32,632 bases of DNA from Teratosphaeria epicoccoides (GCA_021401465.1 JADDMT010000223.1:1-32632); one strand, 5' to 3'. Counted from the first letter of the stretch, positions 1-9,130 are shown. Numbers and translations: made by a program. The notes: generated by a model from the letters alone, not told the origin.

Positions 1-347
1 TAGATAAACTCGAACGCCGGTCCCTTCAGGTAAGAGACAATGTACATCATTCGCTTATGATGTGTCGTAAACCGTTCCGTATCCACGTTAAATGCTAACT
101 AGCATTGTAGGATAAACATCTCGACTTGAGATCGTTGTCCTGTGAACTCTGTAGGGCTTCCTATCTTGAAGCCGTTGTTGCTATGTCCATTCCCGGTAGT
201 TGAACCTGCGACGGATGCTAGAGCCATCTCGCTAAGGTGAATGGATTCGAGCTACTACGTGACTTGAGGTATAGCGGCAACTTGTTCTCGTGGTGTCGGT
301 TAACTGTCGCTAGAGCTTGAACTGACAGTTGAAGAACTACTTGACAT
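1..347 (-). pseudogene. Gag N-terminal part, element A (Ty3/Gypsy)
   Basis: N-terminal third of a retrotransposon Gag (structural protein of the virus-like particle), cut by the window edge. The start is taken as the ATG at 345-347, which opens a Ser-rich leader MSSSSSTVSSSSSDS. A second in-frame Met follows near 228 (MALASVAGSTTG). The frame then reads the Gag-like segments TEFTGQRSQVEMFILQC and RMMYIVSYLKGPAFEF. Stops inside it are TAA/TAG only, in place of Gln or Trp. The same segment recurs in element C (to 30828) and element E (to 6235). The 5' LTR lies just upstream at 407-896. Family assignment is firm; the protein is non-functional. Confidence 0.8.
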
Positions 348-406
348 AGGCGTATGTCAAGCGCTCGCCGAGTCTCCTGATGCTTCCCTAGAAGTGGTGC
401 TTAAAA
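348..406 (-). other. Element A leader with presumed primer-binding site
   Basis: Untranslated leader between the 5' LTR and the gag start. Read on the minus strand, the bases next to the LTR are TTTTAAGCACCACTTCT. Related leaders in C and E read TTTTGAGCACTACTTCT and TTTTAAGCACTACTTCT. This is where a primer-binding site must lie, but I cannot match it to a particular tRNA, and self-priming is also possible. Confidence 0.45.
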
Positions 407-896
407 CGTCATAAGGGTAGGTGCCGATAGCAGGAAGGTGACTAGGTATTAGACTCGGGAGCTGTGAAGAATATCGACAATGGCAGTTGACCTTGTAACT
501 GACTCTCCTCTAAGCAAGAGAGGATTGAATTGAGATTGAGCACGAAGCTCCTAACTACCTGTCCTAAAGCCATCCCTATATACTAGAGAGTAACAGAGCA
601 GCTCTATTAGATCTGTCGACAGATCCGACAGATCTGTGTCTGTAGATCTGTAGACTAACCCCATAGATCTAAGGGTCTGTTATCACGTGACAGATCCCTT
701 CTTCCTTGCAAGCCTATAGATCTGTAGACTAACCCTACAGATCCGGGGATCTGTCCTCACGTGACAGATCCTTTCTTCTATGACTGTGCCTATGACTTAT
801 AGTACTCCTATGACGGTACTATGACTCATAGCACTTAGGACCTACATGATCCTGTATCCTACAGTACTCTAGACAGTACTCCTGACACTCATGACA
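407..896 (-). repeat. 5' LTR of element A (full length, 490 bp)
   Basis: Long terminal repeat with TGTCAT...ATGACA ends (the first base here is C). It has the same length as LTR F (7833-8322) and is related to the LTRs of B, C, E and G. It holds two tandem modules, about 600-710 and 711-775. Each has an AGATCTGTAG/CTACAGATC inverted pair around ACTAACC and a CACGTG core. At 747-771 two perfect 9-base arms (GGATCTGTC and GACAGATCC) flank CTCACGT. The five bases after the LTR, GTTGA at 897-901, belong to element B and should be A's target-site duplication. Confidence 0.88.
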
Positions 897-1052
897 GTTG
901 ACACTCGCTAGTAGGACAGACAGCGAGAGTACTTAGTAAAATGGGAAGGATATAGGAGTACCGAGAACACCTAGGAACCCCTAGAACATCTGCGAAACTG
1001 TTAGCAAAAGATACGAAGTTTCAAGAAAGGAACGAACCTAGGAAGAAGATCC
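897..1052 (+). pseudogene. Integrase C-terminal chromodomain, element B
   Basis: End of the pol polyprotein of a plus-strand element of the same family as C. From about 899 the frame reads a chromodomain with the strand motif EYLVKWEGYRS and then EPLEHL. The Trp of VKWEGY is intact here but is TAG in copy C (about 25640). Chromodomains at the integrase C-terminus define chromoviruses and direct integration to heterochromatin by binding methylated histone H3. The rest of B's pol is expected left of the window, because A has inserted here. Two in-frame TAGs are seen. Confidence 0.75.
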
Positions 1053-1670
1053 TAAGCTACGACTAGACTCCTGCGGGACACTGTCGATCGGCTCGGCTAT
1101 CACGCTATCCAGGAAACCCTAATATGAGGCGGTAGTGAAACCCTCTATTACGCTCTATGTCGTAGGACTAAGAGTAAGGCCTGCCGAAGGATCTAGGTCA
1201 AGAAGGAACCTAGCCTACGAGAGAGCCTGTTCCTCGGCCTCATCCTCCCTGATCTCACGCTCCTCAAGAGCGCGACTATCATCAACCTCCTAGTCGACCG
1301 CATCTAACTGTTTTCGAAGACGCATCTCCTTTACATGCGCCTCTATTATCTTCTGCGAAGCCTTGGCTAGGACCGCCTTTACACGATCGAGATCAGCAAT
1401 TAGTCTTTTCCGCTAATTACCTAACTTCTTCTATTCGACCTCTGTTACCTTCGCGTCGTAACTTCGACAGTTACTAAAGTGACATTACAAACATTTCCCT
1501 AAGGAAATGTGCACCTAACAAACGAGCTTTAACTCTTGACACTAAGTACAGGACTTTATGCTGTCCTAGCCCTAACGATAGATTCGATTCGCGCGGCGTT
1601 TGCGTTTCTACGTTAAAGGGGCGTTAGTGTCTAGGATGACATAAGGCAGTAATGTAGAAAGAGAAGACAT
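1053..1670 (-). pseudogene. Antisense accessory ORF of element B: Zn2Cys6-like cluster plus coiled coil
   Basis: Second copy of the 206-codon frame described at 24929-25549, on the strand opposite to B's gag-pol and between pol and the 3' LTR. It starts at the ATG at 1668-1670. A basic patch (KRKRR) comes before a Cys array: C-T-x-C, six residues, C, eight residues, C-L-x-C, then HFSNCRSY. The spacing C-x2-C-x6-C-x8-C-x2-C-x7-(C/Y) fits the Zn(II)2Cys6 cluster of fungal regulators. This copy keeps the first Cys (TGT; TAT in C) and a CAA where C has TAA, so the ancestral residues can be read. A long charged helix (heptad-like, rich in E, K, R, L) follows. The 3' limit is set by homology, since the stop of copy C reads GGA here. 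Protein function is unknown. Confidence 0.72.
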
Positions 1671-1736
1671 TATAGCACAAAGGGAAATAATAAGAGAAAC
1701 CTCGTACTAATAAGGTAGCTTAGGGACGAGCTAGGC

Positions 1737-1750
1737 TAAGAGAGGGATAG
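1737..1750 (+). other. Polypurine tract, element B
   Basis: Purine run AAGAGAGGGATAG directly before the 3' LTR, the expected primer site for plus-strand DNA synthesis. The same tract (complement of CTATCCCCCTCTT) borders the left LTR of element C at 24849-24861. Confidence 0.65.
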
Positions 1751-2221
1751 TGTCATAAGTGTCAGGAGTACTATAGGTTTCAGGATCATGAGGGTCCTAA
1801 GTGCTATAAGTTATAGGTATAGTCATAGGAGTACTATAAGTCATAGGCATAGTCATAGGAGAAAGGATCTGTTACATAAGGATAAATCCCTAGATCTGTA
1901 GGGTTAGTCTACAGATCTATAGGCCTATAAGGAAGAAGGGATCTATTGTAGGATGACAGACCCTTAGATCTATAGGGTTAGTCTACAGATCTACAGACAC
2001 AGATCTGTTAGGTCTATCGACAGATCTAACAGAGCTGCTCTGTCTCTCTAGTATATAGGGATAGCTTCAGGATAGGCAGTTAGGAGCTTCGTGCTTAATT
2101 CAATTCCCTTTCCCTAGGGGATAGTTAGTTACAAGGACAATTGCCATTATCGATATTCTTCATAGCTCTACGAGTCTAATACCTAGTTACCTTCCTGCTA
2201 TTAGCACCTACCCTTATGACA
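1751..2221 (+). repeat. 3' LTR of element B (471 bp)
   Basis: Same LTR family as A but inverted: it starts TGTCATAAGTGTCAGG and ends CCTACCCTTATGACA. It is preceded by the polypurine tract and B's antisense gene, so this is the 3' LTR of a plus-strand element. Homology to D2 resumes at once at 2222, so B sits inside D1. AAGAG at 2222-2226 should be the target duplication and should recur left of B outside the window. Confidence 0.85.
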
Positions 2222-2229
2222 AAGAGGAG

Positions 2230-3900
2230 CTAACGACAGGTTACTACCCTATACTACAAGCTTCGTCTGTAGCGTAGAGAGGAGCTATTAGTTACCCTGC
2301 TCCCTAGTGTCGTAGTCTAGTCGTCGCGAAGGACTATTAGCTAGGTTCGTCTTCCTAGAACAATGCTAGATAACAAAGTTAAAGCTAGCGAGGAAATTCG
2401 CCTATCTTGCTTGCTAACTACTAAGCTACTTTATACCTATAAAGCCGTAAAGGTTATTATAGTTAGTAAGTACCTTAATACAGTACGCTACGCCTTCGAG
2501 GTAGTGTCGGTACTCCTTAAAGCTGTTAACAATAGCTAAAAGCTCTTAGTCATAAGTCTCGTAATTAAGCTTAGCGCCCTGCATCTTCCGCGACTAGAAG
2601 GCAATTAGGTACTATTACGTACTACCTTCGTGTAACTAGAGCTGCGATATAATTGCGGCTATTACAAATTTCGAAGCATTAGTCTCTATTCGGATCTTCG
2701 TAGTAGGGTTAAAGTGCCGAAGTATAGGCGTAGTTTAAAAAGCTGCTTTAAGTTTAGAGAAAGCCTTACTCTAAGCCTCCTCCTAAGGCACTATCCCTAG
2801 CTTTTTACCTTAAATCGCGCCCTTTGCGAGGGCCGTAAGGGGAGCCACGATCTTCGAATAGGATCGTATGAATCTGCGGTAGAAGTTAGTAAATCCTAGA
2901 AACACCTACACTTCTTAGAGGGTAGTTAGCTATAGCTACTCCGCGATTACGGACACCCTTTAGTTATCTATGATGACTCCTTCTGTAGAAACGATGTATC
3001 TAAGAAACTCAATCCTATCTGTTAGGATTAAGCACTTATTTAGGTTCGCATATAGAGTAAACTTGCGGAGCTGTTTGAGTACTATCTTTAGATGCTAAAT
3101 ATACTCCTCCTTCGAGTCGGAGTAGACTAGTATATCGTCTAAATATACTACGTAGCAGGTAATAACGAAGCTAGACAGGGCCTAGGTAATCTACGCTTAG
3201 AATGTCACTAGTGCGTTAGTTAAGCTAAATAGTATCACTATATACTTAAAGTGTCTATACTATGTTTAGAACGTAGTCTTCTACTTGTCACCCTTTCGGA
3301 TTAGTATCTAGTACTAGGCATCCTTCAAGTTAATAGACAAGAAGATAGCGGCGCGACTAAGGCGGTCAAGCGTCTCGCTAATAAGTAGTAGGGAGCAGCA
3401 GTTCTTCTAAGTTACTATACTAAGGCCCTTATAGTTAACGCATAGGCGGAGCATGTTGTCCTTCTTTAGGACGAACATTACTAACGCTCTAGCCTCGCTG
3501 TCGCTTCGTCAGATCCACGCGTTCTTTTGCGCCTTGTAGAGGTAGTCTCGAAGTGTTTCGAGCTACAATTCCGACATAGGGTATAGAGGTCGATGTAGAG
3601 GATTATAACCCTCCTTAAGGTTAATCGCATGTTCCGCGTCTAGGGCCTAGGTATAGGCCGTAGCCTCTACGTCGAAAATATCGGCGTATTCCCCTAACTT
3701 AGGCAGAAGGGTAACGTCTTCCTTGACGTTCTGTATGTATACCGCATATACACATTAGACCTTCTTCATGTCCTTATAGAAGCCGTGTGCATCATGTATC
3801 CTTACTACAGGAACTTCGCCTATAGAGCTATAGAACTAAATGTTAGTAGCTCTATTAACAACGACTCCCTGCTTGTAGCGCTAAGGGCGGCTAAGTAGGA
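2230..3900 (-). pseudogene. Pol: reverse transcriptase and RNase H, element D1
   Basis: Reverse transcriptase copies the element RNA into DNA inside the particle. On the minus strand the catalytic box reads VVYLDDILVY, with YLDD at 3134-3145. Upstream of it (higher coordinates) lies the usual region with a YRLLP-type start, and downstream the connection and RNase H region runs to the break at 2222. No uninterrupted frame longer than a few dozen codons remains; the stops are TAG/TAA at Gln or Trp sites. The limits are approximate. The D2 counterpart is 10570-12250. Confidence 0.7.
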
Positions 3901-5330
3901 GCTCCTTATTAGGAACGTCTTTAGCGTAGAAGACTTCGTTAGTCTTGCGCACTTCTCCTAAGGAGTCCGCGAGTTAGAGGCGCATGTTGTACGCGCCTCT
4001 AGCCGCTACGCCTTCGCCTTAAAAGGACTTCATAGTAGGTAGCAGGGCTCCTAGAATCGGCTTCAAACTAAGCTATATAATTACCTGCTAGGTATTACGT
4101 TAACCTCCGCAAGGTTGTCTAACATATAGTCTACTAGCTTAAGCGAGCTATTAACTCGGACCGTACTAGATAGGCGCTAGGCAGGCCACGAGTCTACACT
4201 ATTAGTAACAGACAGCTTAGATACCCGTAGTAGCTATTCGGTTGTCTTAGGCTTGTCCTTCTTTCGCCTCCTCTCTAGGGAGGTTTCAGACACCTTGCTT
4301 ACCTTCTTCCTATTACTTCGTTTAGGATAGCGAGCTACCTAGTAGTCCCTTACTCTACAGATGTAGTAGCTGCTTAGAGGCTTAGAGGGCTTGCTCCTCT
4401 AGAATGAACTACCGCGTTAGACGTGACCCTTAGGGCGCTTGTAATAGCGGCCCTTAGGTAGGTCCTTAGGGCTTAAACGCTTATTGTCCTTACTGCCCGA
4501 TTTTCCATTTCGCTTTAAGGTAATCTCTATACATGTTGTAAGGGACACGAGGTCTTGCCGAGTTGTCGGAAGTTCATGAAAAGTCATGATTATGTTCTGA
4601 AGATTGTTATTAAGCTTAATAAGTAGGTGCTGTATGCGTTACGTCTTAGTATAGAGTAGCATCTGTCTCTCGAGTATAGCGAGGTAGGTAGCGAAGCTAG
4701 AGGTTATTTGTCCCTTCCTCTGCTTAGCCTTCTCATACTCTACAGACATAGTAAGGGCATAGTTCCCTAGATCCTTGACCTAGTTGACATAGAACTAGCG
4801 AAAGTCTACCTATGTATACGTTCTGTCATAGACCTACATAAGGTTATACTGCTTATGCTAATTGTTACAAGGTTCCTTATCCTCTTTAAGCTACATTACA
4901 CTAAAGGCAACCTGTTTGCTCTCTATAGAATATCCGCGTAGGTTAAGCATAAAAACTACCTTACACGCCTAGAAGAAAGTTCGAGCCTCCTTTAAGGTGT
5001 CTCCCTTAAACGGCTTCAGGTTGCGTGCGTTACGACTGCCTCCTAGTTAGCCTACTATGGCCCCGAATTTAGGCACTAGATTTGCAGGCACATGCGGAGA
5101 GTCTGCGCCTACTAGTACGTTGTCTTTGCGGGTCCCTAGTATGAAATCTCGCTAGATTTCTTCATCTACTAGTTTATTAGTACCGCTCATGGCGACGTCT
5201 TCGTCGTCCTCGCTGTTGTCGCTGCTAGAAGGGGTACGGCTCTAGCTCTAGTTTACAAGGCAGTTTGCGACCTAATTGACAATCATGGCTACAAGGGCTA
5301 GGTTAATAGTTAGGGTTAGCTGCATTCCCT
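3901..5330 (-). pseudogene. Gag and protease region, element D1
   Basis: Gag polyprotein with an acidic SSS-DNSEDDEDVA type N-terminal part (near 5200), a central Gag domain, a basic region near 4450-4520, and a zinc knuckle at 4327-4368. The knuckle should read C-x2-C-x4-H-x4-C, but only the second Cys survives. The first Cys, the His and the last Cys all read Tyr (TGC to TAC/TAT, CAC to TAC), as RIP would cause. The protease region between the knuckle and RT is present but no active-site triplet can be called safely. Confidence 0.62.
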
Positions 5331-5479
5331 ATGCGGGGGATCTATTGCCTTATCCGCTACGTAATTAGCCTCTAGCAGAACTGTCGCTTAATATAGTGTC
5401 ACTCGTAGGGGGTACTCCTATAGGCTAGTTACTTAGGCTAGCTTCGCTATTACAGGCGCTTAGGATAGTACTTACTACG

Positions 5480-5950
5480 CGTTAGTTACAAGTTTGTAGT
5501 ACTCTAGACATATTATAGTATTCTCTGCTAGACTTTAAAGTAGGGGAGAGAAAGCAGAACTAATATAGATGTATATGCTATATGATACGAAAATATCTCG
5601 TAGTGTAACAGAGTAATCCGACCTTTCGATAGGTATAAGATAGCGCTACTTTCTGCTTATTGTAGAGGTAGCGCTAGAGGTGCTTATAACCCCTAACGCC
5701 CCTTAATTAGGGAAAGCATGTCTGAGCCTAACCCCGCAGGGGTACTGTAGGGTCAGGAAGCCCCTATAGGGGTACCGAAGGGTTAGCGACATAGGGGCAT
5801 CCTACGTCAAGCATTAATCCTACTTAGACGACATATAAGCTAACGTATGTACAAAGGACCCCCTTGCTATATGTAGCAGGGTCACTACATGTCAAGGGCA
5901 GGCATTAGAACCTATGCGGCTCTAATAGCCCCCTAGTATTAACTGTATCA
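5480..5950 (-). repeat. 5' LTR of element D1 (inner edge uncertain)
   Basis: AT-rich promoter-like sequence with palindromes. It ends at 5950 in TGTATCA, so the LTR starts TGATACAGTTAATACTAGG on the minus strand. The same end occurs at 20613 for D2. A perfect palindrome CCCCTATAGGGG lies at 5761-5772 inside two tandem units of GGGGTAC-GTAGGGT type (about 5730-5790), and D2 has only one unit (about 14103-14130). The inner boundary is an estimate because no second LTR of this element lies in the window. Confidence 0.55.
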
Positions 5951-6235
5951 CATAAATTGTTCCGTATCTACGTTGAATGCTAACTAGCATTAGAGGATAA
6001 ACATCTTAACTTAAGATCGTTATCCTGTAAACTCTATAGGGCTTCCTATCTTGAAGCTATTATTGCCGTGTCTGTTTCTAGTAGTCAAACCTACAACAGA
6101 TGCTAGAGCTATCTTACTAAGGTGAATAGATTTAAGCTACTAAGTAATTTGAGGTATAGTAGCAACTTCTTCTCGTAGTATTAGTTAACTGTTGTTACTA
6201 GATGTTAAACTAACAGCTAAAGAACTACTTGACAT
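5951..6235 (-). pseudogene. Gag N-terminal part, element E
   Basis: Same Gag N-terminus as elements A and C. The ATG is at 6233-6235 and the frame runs down to 5951, where D1 has inserted. The sequence from 5951 aligns with position about 65 of element A (GTAAACCGTTCCGTATC in A, ATAAATTGTTCCGTATC here). It has more C-to-T and G-to-A changes than A, so E is probably an older insertion, in agreement with its deeper place in the nest. Confidence 0.75.
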
Positions 6236-6294
6236 AGGCGTATGTTAAGCGCTTGACGAGTCCCCTAATACTTCCTTAGAAGTAGTGCTTAAAA

Positions 6295-6713
6295 TGTCAT
6301 AAGGGTAGATGCTAATAGCAGGAAGGGGATCAGGTATTAGACTTAAAGAGTAGTAAAGAAGATCGACAATAGCAATTAACCTTGTAACTAATTGTCCCTT
6401 CTAGAGTAGAAGGTAGGAATTAACTACGAAGCTCTTAACTGCCTAACCTGAAGCTATTCCTATATACTAGAGAGGTATGCTAGCTCTGTTAGATCTGTTA
6501 CTAGACCTGCTAGACCTGTGTCTGTAGATCTATAGACTAACCCTATAGATCTTAGTGTCTATCCTTACGTAATAGATCCTTTCTTCTATGTAGGTCTATA
6601 GATCTGTAGACTAACCCTATAGATCTAGGTGTCTGTCCTTACATAACAGACCCTTTCTCCGCGTATGTGTTATAACTTATGCTATAGTGCTCTAATCCAT
6701 GACACTTATGACA
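6295..6713 (-). repeat. 5' LTR of element E (419 bp)
   Basis: TGTCATAAGGG start and ACACTTATGACA end, same family as the A, C and F LTRs. The second hairpin module is present but degraded. The LTR is followed without a gap by mitochondrial rRNA sequence (GGTTTAAAGGGTACC), so E inserted into the NUMT. GGTTT at 6714-6718 is the predicted target duplication. Confidence 0.85.
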
Positions 6714-7570
6714 GGTTTAAAGGGTACCTAGATAGTATAATCTAGCCTCTAAAGGGTACGGATTTACTAGAGTTTTATAGGAGAGGTAAATATTAGGGCT
6801 ATTAGTGTAGAGATGAAATACTGTGATACTAATAGAACGGATAACGGCAAAGACAACCCTCTATGTATAAACTGACGTTAAGGGATAAAGGCTTAGGGAG
6901 CAAACAGGGTTAGATACCCTAGTAGTCTAGGCAGAACATTATGAGTGTTATAGACTAAATAGAAAGTTAGTATATAAATGAAAGTGTAAGCACCCTACCT
7001 TAAGAGTAATATAGCAACGTAGGAACTAAAATCATTAGACCGTATATAAAACTAGTAGTAAAGTATGTTATTTAATTCGATGACTCTCGAAAAACCTTAC
7101 TACAATTTGAATAGTGTCTTACCTCTTTTATATGATAAAGAGGGTTACATAAGATATTACAGGTATTACACGGCTGTCTTTAGCTAATGTTATAAGATTT
7201 TGGCTAGATCTATTAAATAAGCGTATAACCCTTGCTTTACGAAATATAGGTAGAGTTATTCTCTGCTATATTAGATAAGATAAGAGAGACTAAGACAAGT
7301 TATCATGACCTTAATATTGTAGGCTATAGACATGCTACATATGTTTAGACAAAGGGAGGCAATAATGCGAAAAGGAGCTAACCCCTAAAACAGAATATAA
7401 AATAGATTGTAGTCTGTAACTTGACTAGATGAAAAAGGAATTACTAGTAATTGTGAATTACTACATCATAGTAGCTTTAATCTCATATAGGTACTAACTA
7501 CTTGTTAGGCGCTAAAAGGAGTATATGTAATAAGTTTAGTTATTAATAATCTATCCTAGAGCAAATAGGC
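6714..7570 (+). rRNA. rns: NUMT 1: 3' half of mitochondrial small-subunit rRNA (non-functional nuclear copy)
   Basis: Recognised from conserved 16S-type blocks in the right order: GTTTAAAGGGTACCTAGA (central domain), TGTAGAGATGAAATACTG, GCAAACAGGGTTAGATACCC followed by TAGTAGTC, TGTTATTTAATTCGATG, CGAAAAACCTTAC, TTACACGGCTGTC, TATAGACATGCTACATATG, and the 3' minor-domain part AGGAGTATATGTAATAAG. The divergence and low GC are those of fungal mitochondrial rRNA. The 5' half is missing because element E inserted at 6713. The piece lies between nuclear LTR elements and is therefore a nuclear insert. The 3' end is approximate. Confidence 0.88.
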
Positions 7571-7703
7571 TCATAATATTTTATTAATGGATCTTTGTAT
7601 ACGTGACTCTAATTAGTGTTAAGTTAAAATATAGTTTGTGTAGTAGAAATTGCATAGGAAGTATAGACATTAACAACACCTCTCTAATAAAAAAAAATAG
7701 CCA
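7571..7703 (+). other. NUMT 1: mitochondrial spacer between rns and trnY
   Basis: AT-rich spacer with an A-run at 7690-7697. No gene is seen. It continues the mitochondrial segment. Confidence 0.6.
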
Positions 7704-7788
7704 AGGAAGGTTCCATTTGTTAGTATGATAGGTTAAGCTGTAAACTTAATAGCTAAGGCTGTTAAAGGTTCGATTCCTTTTCTTCCTA
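7704..7788 (+). tRNA. trnY: NUMT 1: mitochondrial tRNA-Tyr (GTA), nuclear copy
   Basis: A full cloverleaf can be drawn. The acceptor stem AGGAAGG (7704-7710) pairs with TCTTCCT (7781-7787), with one G-U at the base, and the discriminator is A7788. The anticodon stem TTAAG/CTTAA encloses loop CTGTAAA with anticodon GTA at 7740-7742. A long variable arm of class II type (TAGCTAAGGCTGTT) follows, as in mitochondrial tRNA-Tyr, and then the T stem AAAGG/CCTTT with loop TTCGATT. The D arm is less regular. Its position after rns fits a mitochondrial cluster. Expression in the nucleus is not expected. Confidence 0.85.
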
Positions 7789-7832
7789 TTAATCCTCTCT
7801 AAATCATTTTTATTTCATAGCTAAGAAAATAG
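7789..7832 (+). other. NUMT 1: right end
   Basis: AT-rich mitochondrial-type sequence downstream of trnY, cut by LTR F. The last five bases are AATAG. Confidence 0.5.
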
Positions 7833-8322
7833 TGTCATAAGGGTAGGTGCCGATAGCAGGAAGGTGACTAGGTGTTAGACTCGGGAGCTGTGAAGAATAT
7901 CGATAATGGCAGTTGACCTTGTAACTGACTCTCCTCTAAGCAAGAGAGGATTAAATTGAGATTAAGCACGAAGCTCCTAACTGCCTGTCCTAAAGCCATC
8001 CCTATATACTAGAGAGCGACAGAGCAGCTCTGTTAGATCTGTCGACAGACCTAACAGATCCGTGTCTGTAGATCTGTAGACTAACCCTACAGATCTAAGG
8101 GTCTGTCATCACGTGACAGATCCCTTCTTCCTTGCAAGCCTATAGATCTGTAGACTAACCCTACAGATCCGGGGATCTGTCCTTATGTGACAGATCCTTT
8201 CTTCCATGACTATGCCTATGACTTATAGTACTCCTATGACGGTACTATGACTCATAGCACTTAGGACCTACATGATCCTGTATCCTACAGTACTCCGGAC
8301 AGTACTCCTGACACTTATGACA
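7833..8322 (-). repeat. Solo LTR F (490 bp)
   Basis: Complete LTR of the A/B/C/E family, TGTCATAAGGG to ACTTATGACA, nearly identical to LTR A and carrying both hairpin modules. It has no polypurine tract or leader on either side, so it is a solo LTR. The flanks do not match (AATAG left, GATGA right): NUMT is on the left and element D2 on the right. This suggests recombination between LTRs of two different insertions. Confidence 0.85.
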
Positions 8323-8802
8323 GATGACGACATCTAGGATACCTTGGGTCCTAACGTGATCCCTTCGCGCTATAGTGTTGCCGTACTAGTTACACCTAAG
8401 GGAGACACTAAGTCTAATGATGTAGTCAACACTTGTGTCAAGAAGCGCAAGATAATCTCGAGGGCCGAGCGCGACAGCCGCAAGCGCGCCTAAGTCTCTT
8501 CGCCTTCTAATACTAAGGATAAGGTAGTTGTCGCGACTAGGCGCGGTAGGGATGTCGCTAGCTCTCTAGCTACTATAGGCTCTAAAGACAAGCTCCCTCG
8601 CAACCTACTAAAGAAGAAGATGCTAGCCTCTCTTTGTAGCGTCGCTACTCCTATTACTCCTAGTCGCTTTAGGGTGTTTAGTAGACCCTGTGTAGGTAGG
8701 TAGTCCCTAGCGGACTATAACAAGAAAGACTCTTCTGCTTTAGGTTTAGTCAGGAAGCCCTTAACTAGTAGTCGCTAAGCATTAGCTACAAAGCTAATCT
8801 AA
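8323..8802 (+). pseudogene. Antisense accessory ORF of element D2, basic protein, 5'-truncated
   Basis: One plus-strand frame stays coherent for 160 codons with only four internal stops (TAG, TAA, TAG, TAA), all explicable as Gln or Trp, before TAA at 8800-8802. It lies opposite to D2's pol, between the chromodomain and the expected 3' LTR. The product is very basic and low in complexity, with segments such as CVKKRKIISRAERDSRKR and NLLKKKMLASL. It is cut at its start by LTR F, so the N-terminus is unknown. No domain is recognised. Low stop density in a RIP-damaged region supports a once real frame, but without a second copy this is inference. Confidence 0.5.
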
Positions 8803-8984
8803 GTATGTCTCTTGTTCTCCTTAGGTTTATTCTAGGTATGCCTTTAGGCATTAATGATATATAAGTAGGGAGTTTGCTTCTCGTTGTTACTTTACGCGTT
8901 ATGCGCTATATACATGTGTTAAGAATTCTGCTCTAAAACTCTTATCTTCCTACGAATCGACCTTCTTAAGCCCTGCTTACACCT
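8803..8984. other. Spacer between D2 antisense ORF and pol end
   Basis: About 180 bp where the antisense frame and the minus-strand pol converge. It contains GTATGTCTCTTG and GGTATGCC, which look like splice donors. No convincing frame is seen. Confidence 0.35.
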
Positions 8985-9130
8985 CCTCTGCTCTTCGAAT
9001 TCACGAATAGCTTCTAGAGCGTTCTTGTAGTCTTTAGCTAGAACTCATTATATGTACTTAGGTAGGTATCCTTTCTACTTTACTAGATATTACATTGCGC
9101 CTTTACGCCGCATACTGTCCTTAATACCCT
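8985..9130 (-). pseudogene. Chromodomain at integrase C-terminus, element D2
   Basis: On the minus strand the frame reads MRRKGAM-YLVK-KGYLPKY and then VLAKDYKNALEAIREFEEQR, with TAG or TAA in place of the aromatic or Gln residues. The YLVKxKGY core with a C-terminal helix is diagnostic of a chromodomain. This is the last domain of pol. Confidence 0.72.

Larger units (their letters stand above)
2222..5950 (-). mobile_element. Element D1, Ty3/Gypsy chromovirus, 5' two thirds (gag, RT, 5' LTR)
   Basis: Minus-strand element closely related to D2 (about 10569-14179 plus 20494-20613), aligning along its whole length with mostly transition differences. The integrase end is cut off at 2222 by element B. 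The other end, TGTATCA at 5944-5950, abuts gag of element E, so D1 inserted into E. The order on the minus strand is 5' LTR, gag, protease/RT, RNase H. All frames carry many TAG/TAA stops. Confidence 0.82.

Noticed and set aside
600..775. CRISPR-like array in the LTR
   Set aside because: The repeats are palindromic LTR modules present at the same place in every copy of the family, with no spacers of constant length.
2222..5950. Cellular retroviral or viral origin of the RT genes
   Set aside because: Chromodomains, zinc-knuckle Gag and fungal LTR structure identify Ty3/Gypsy chromoviruses; no envelope gene is seen.
6714..7832. Contig end or mitochondrial contamination
   Set aside because: The mitochondrial sequence continues directly into LTR ends at both sides and E has its usual LTR terminus there, which fits insertion into a NUMT. 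Chimeric assembly cannot be fully excluded from sequence alone.
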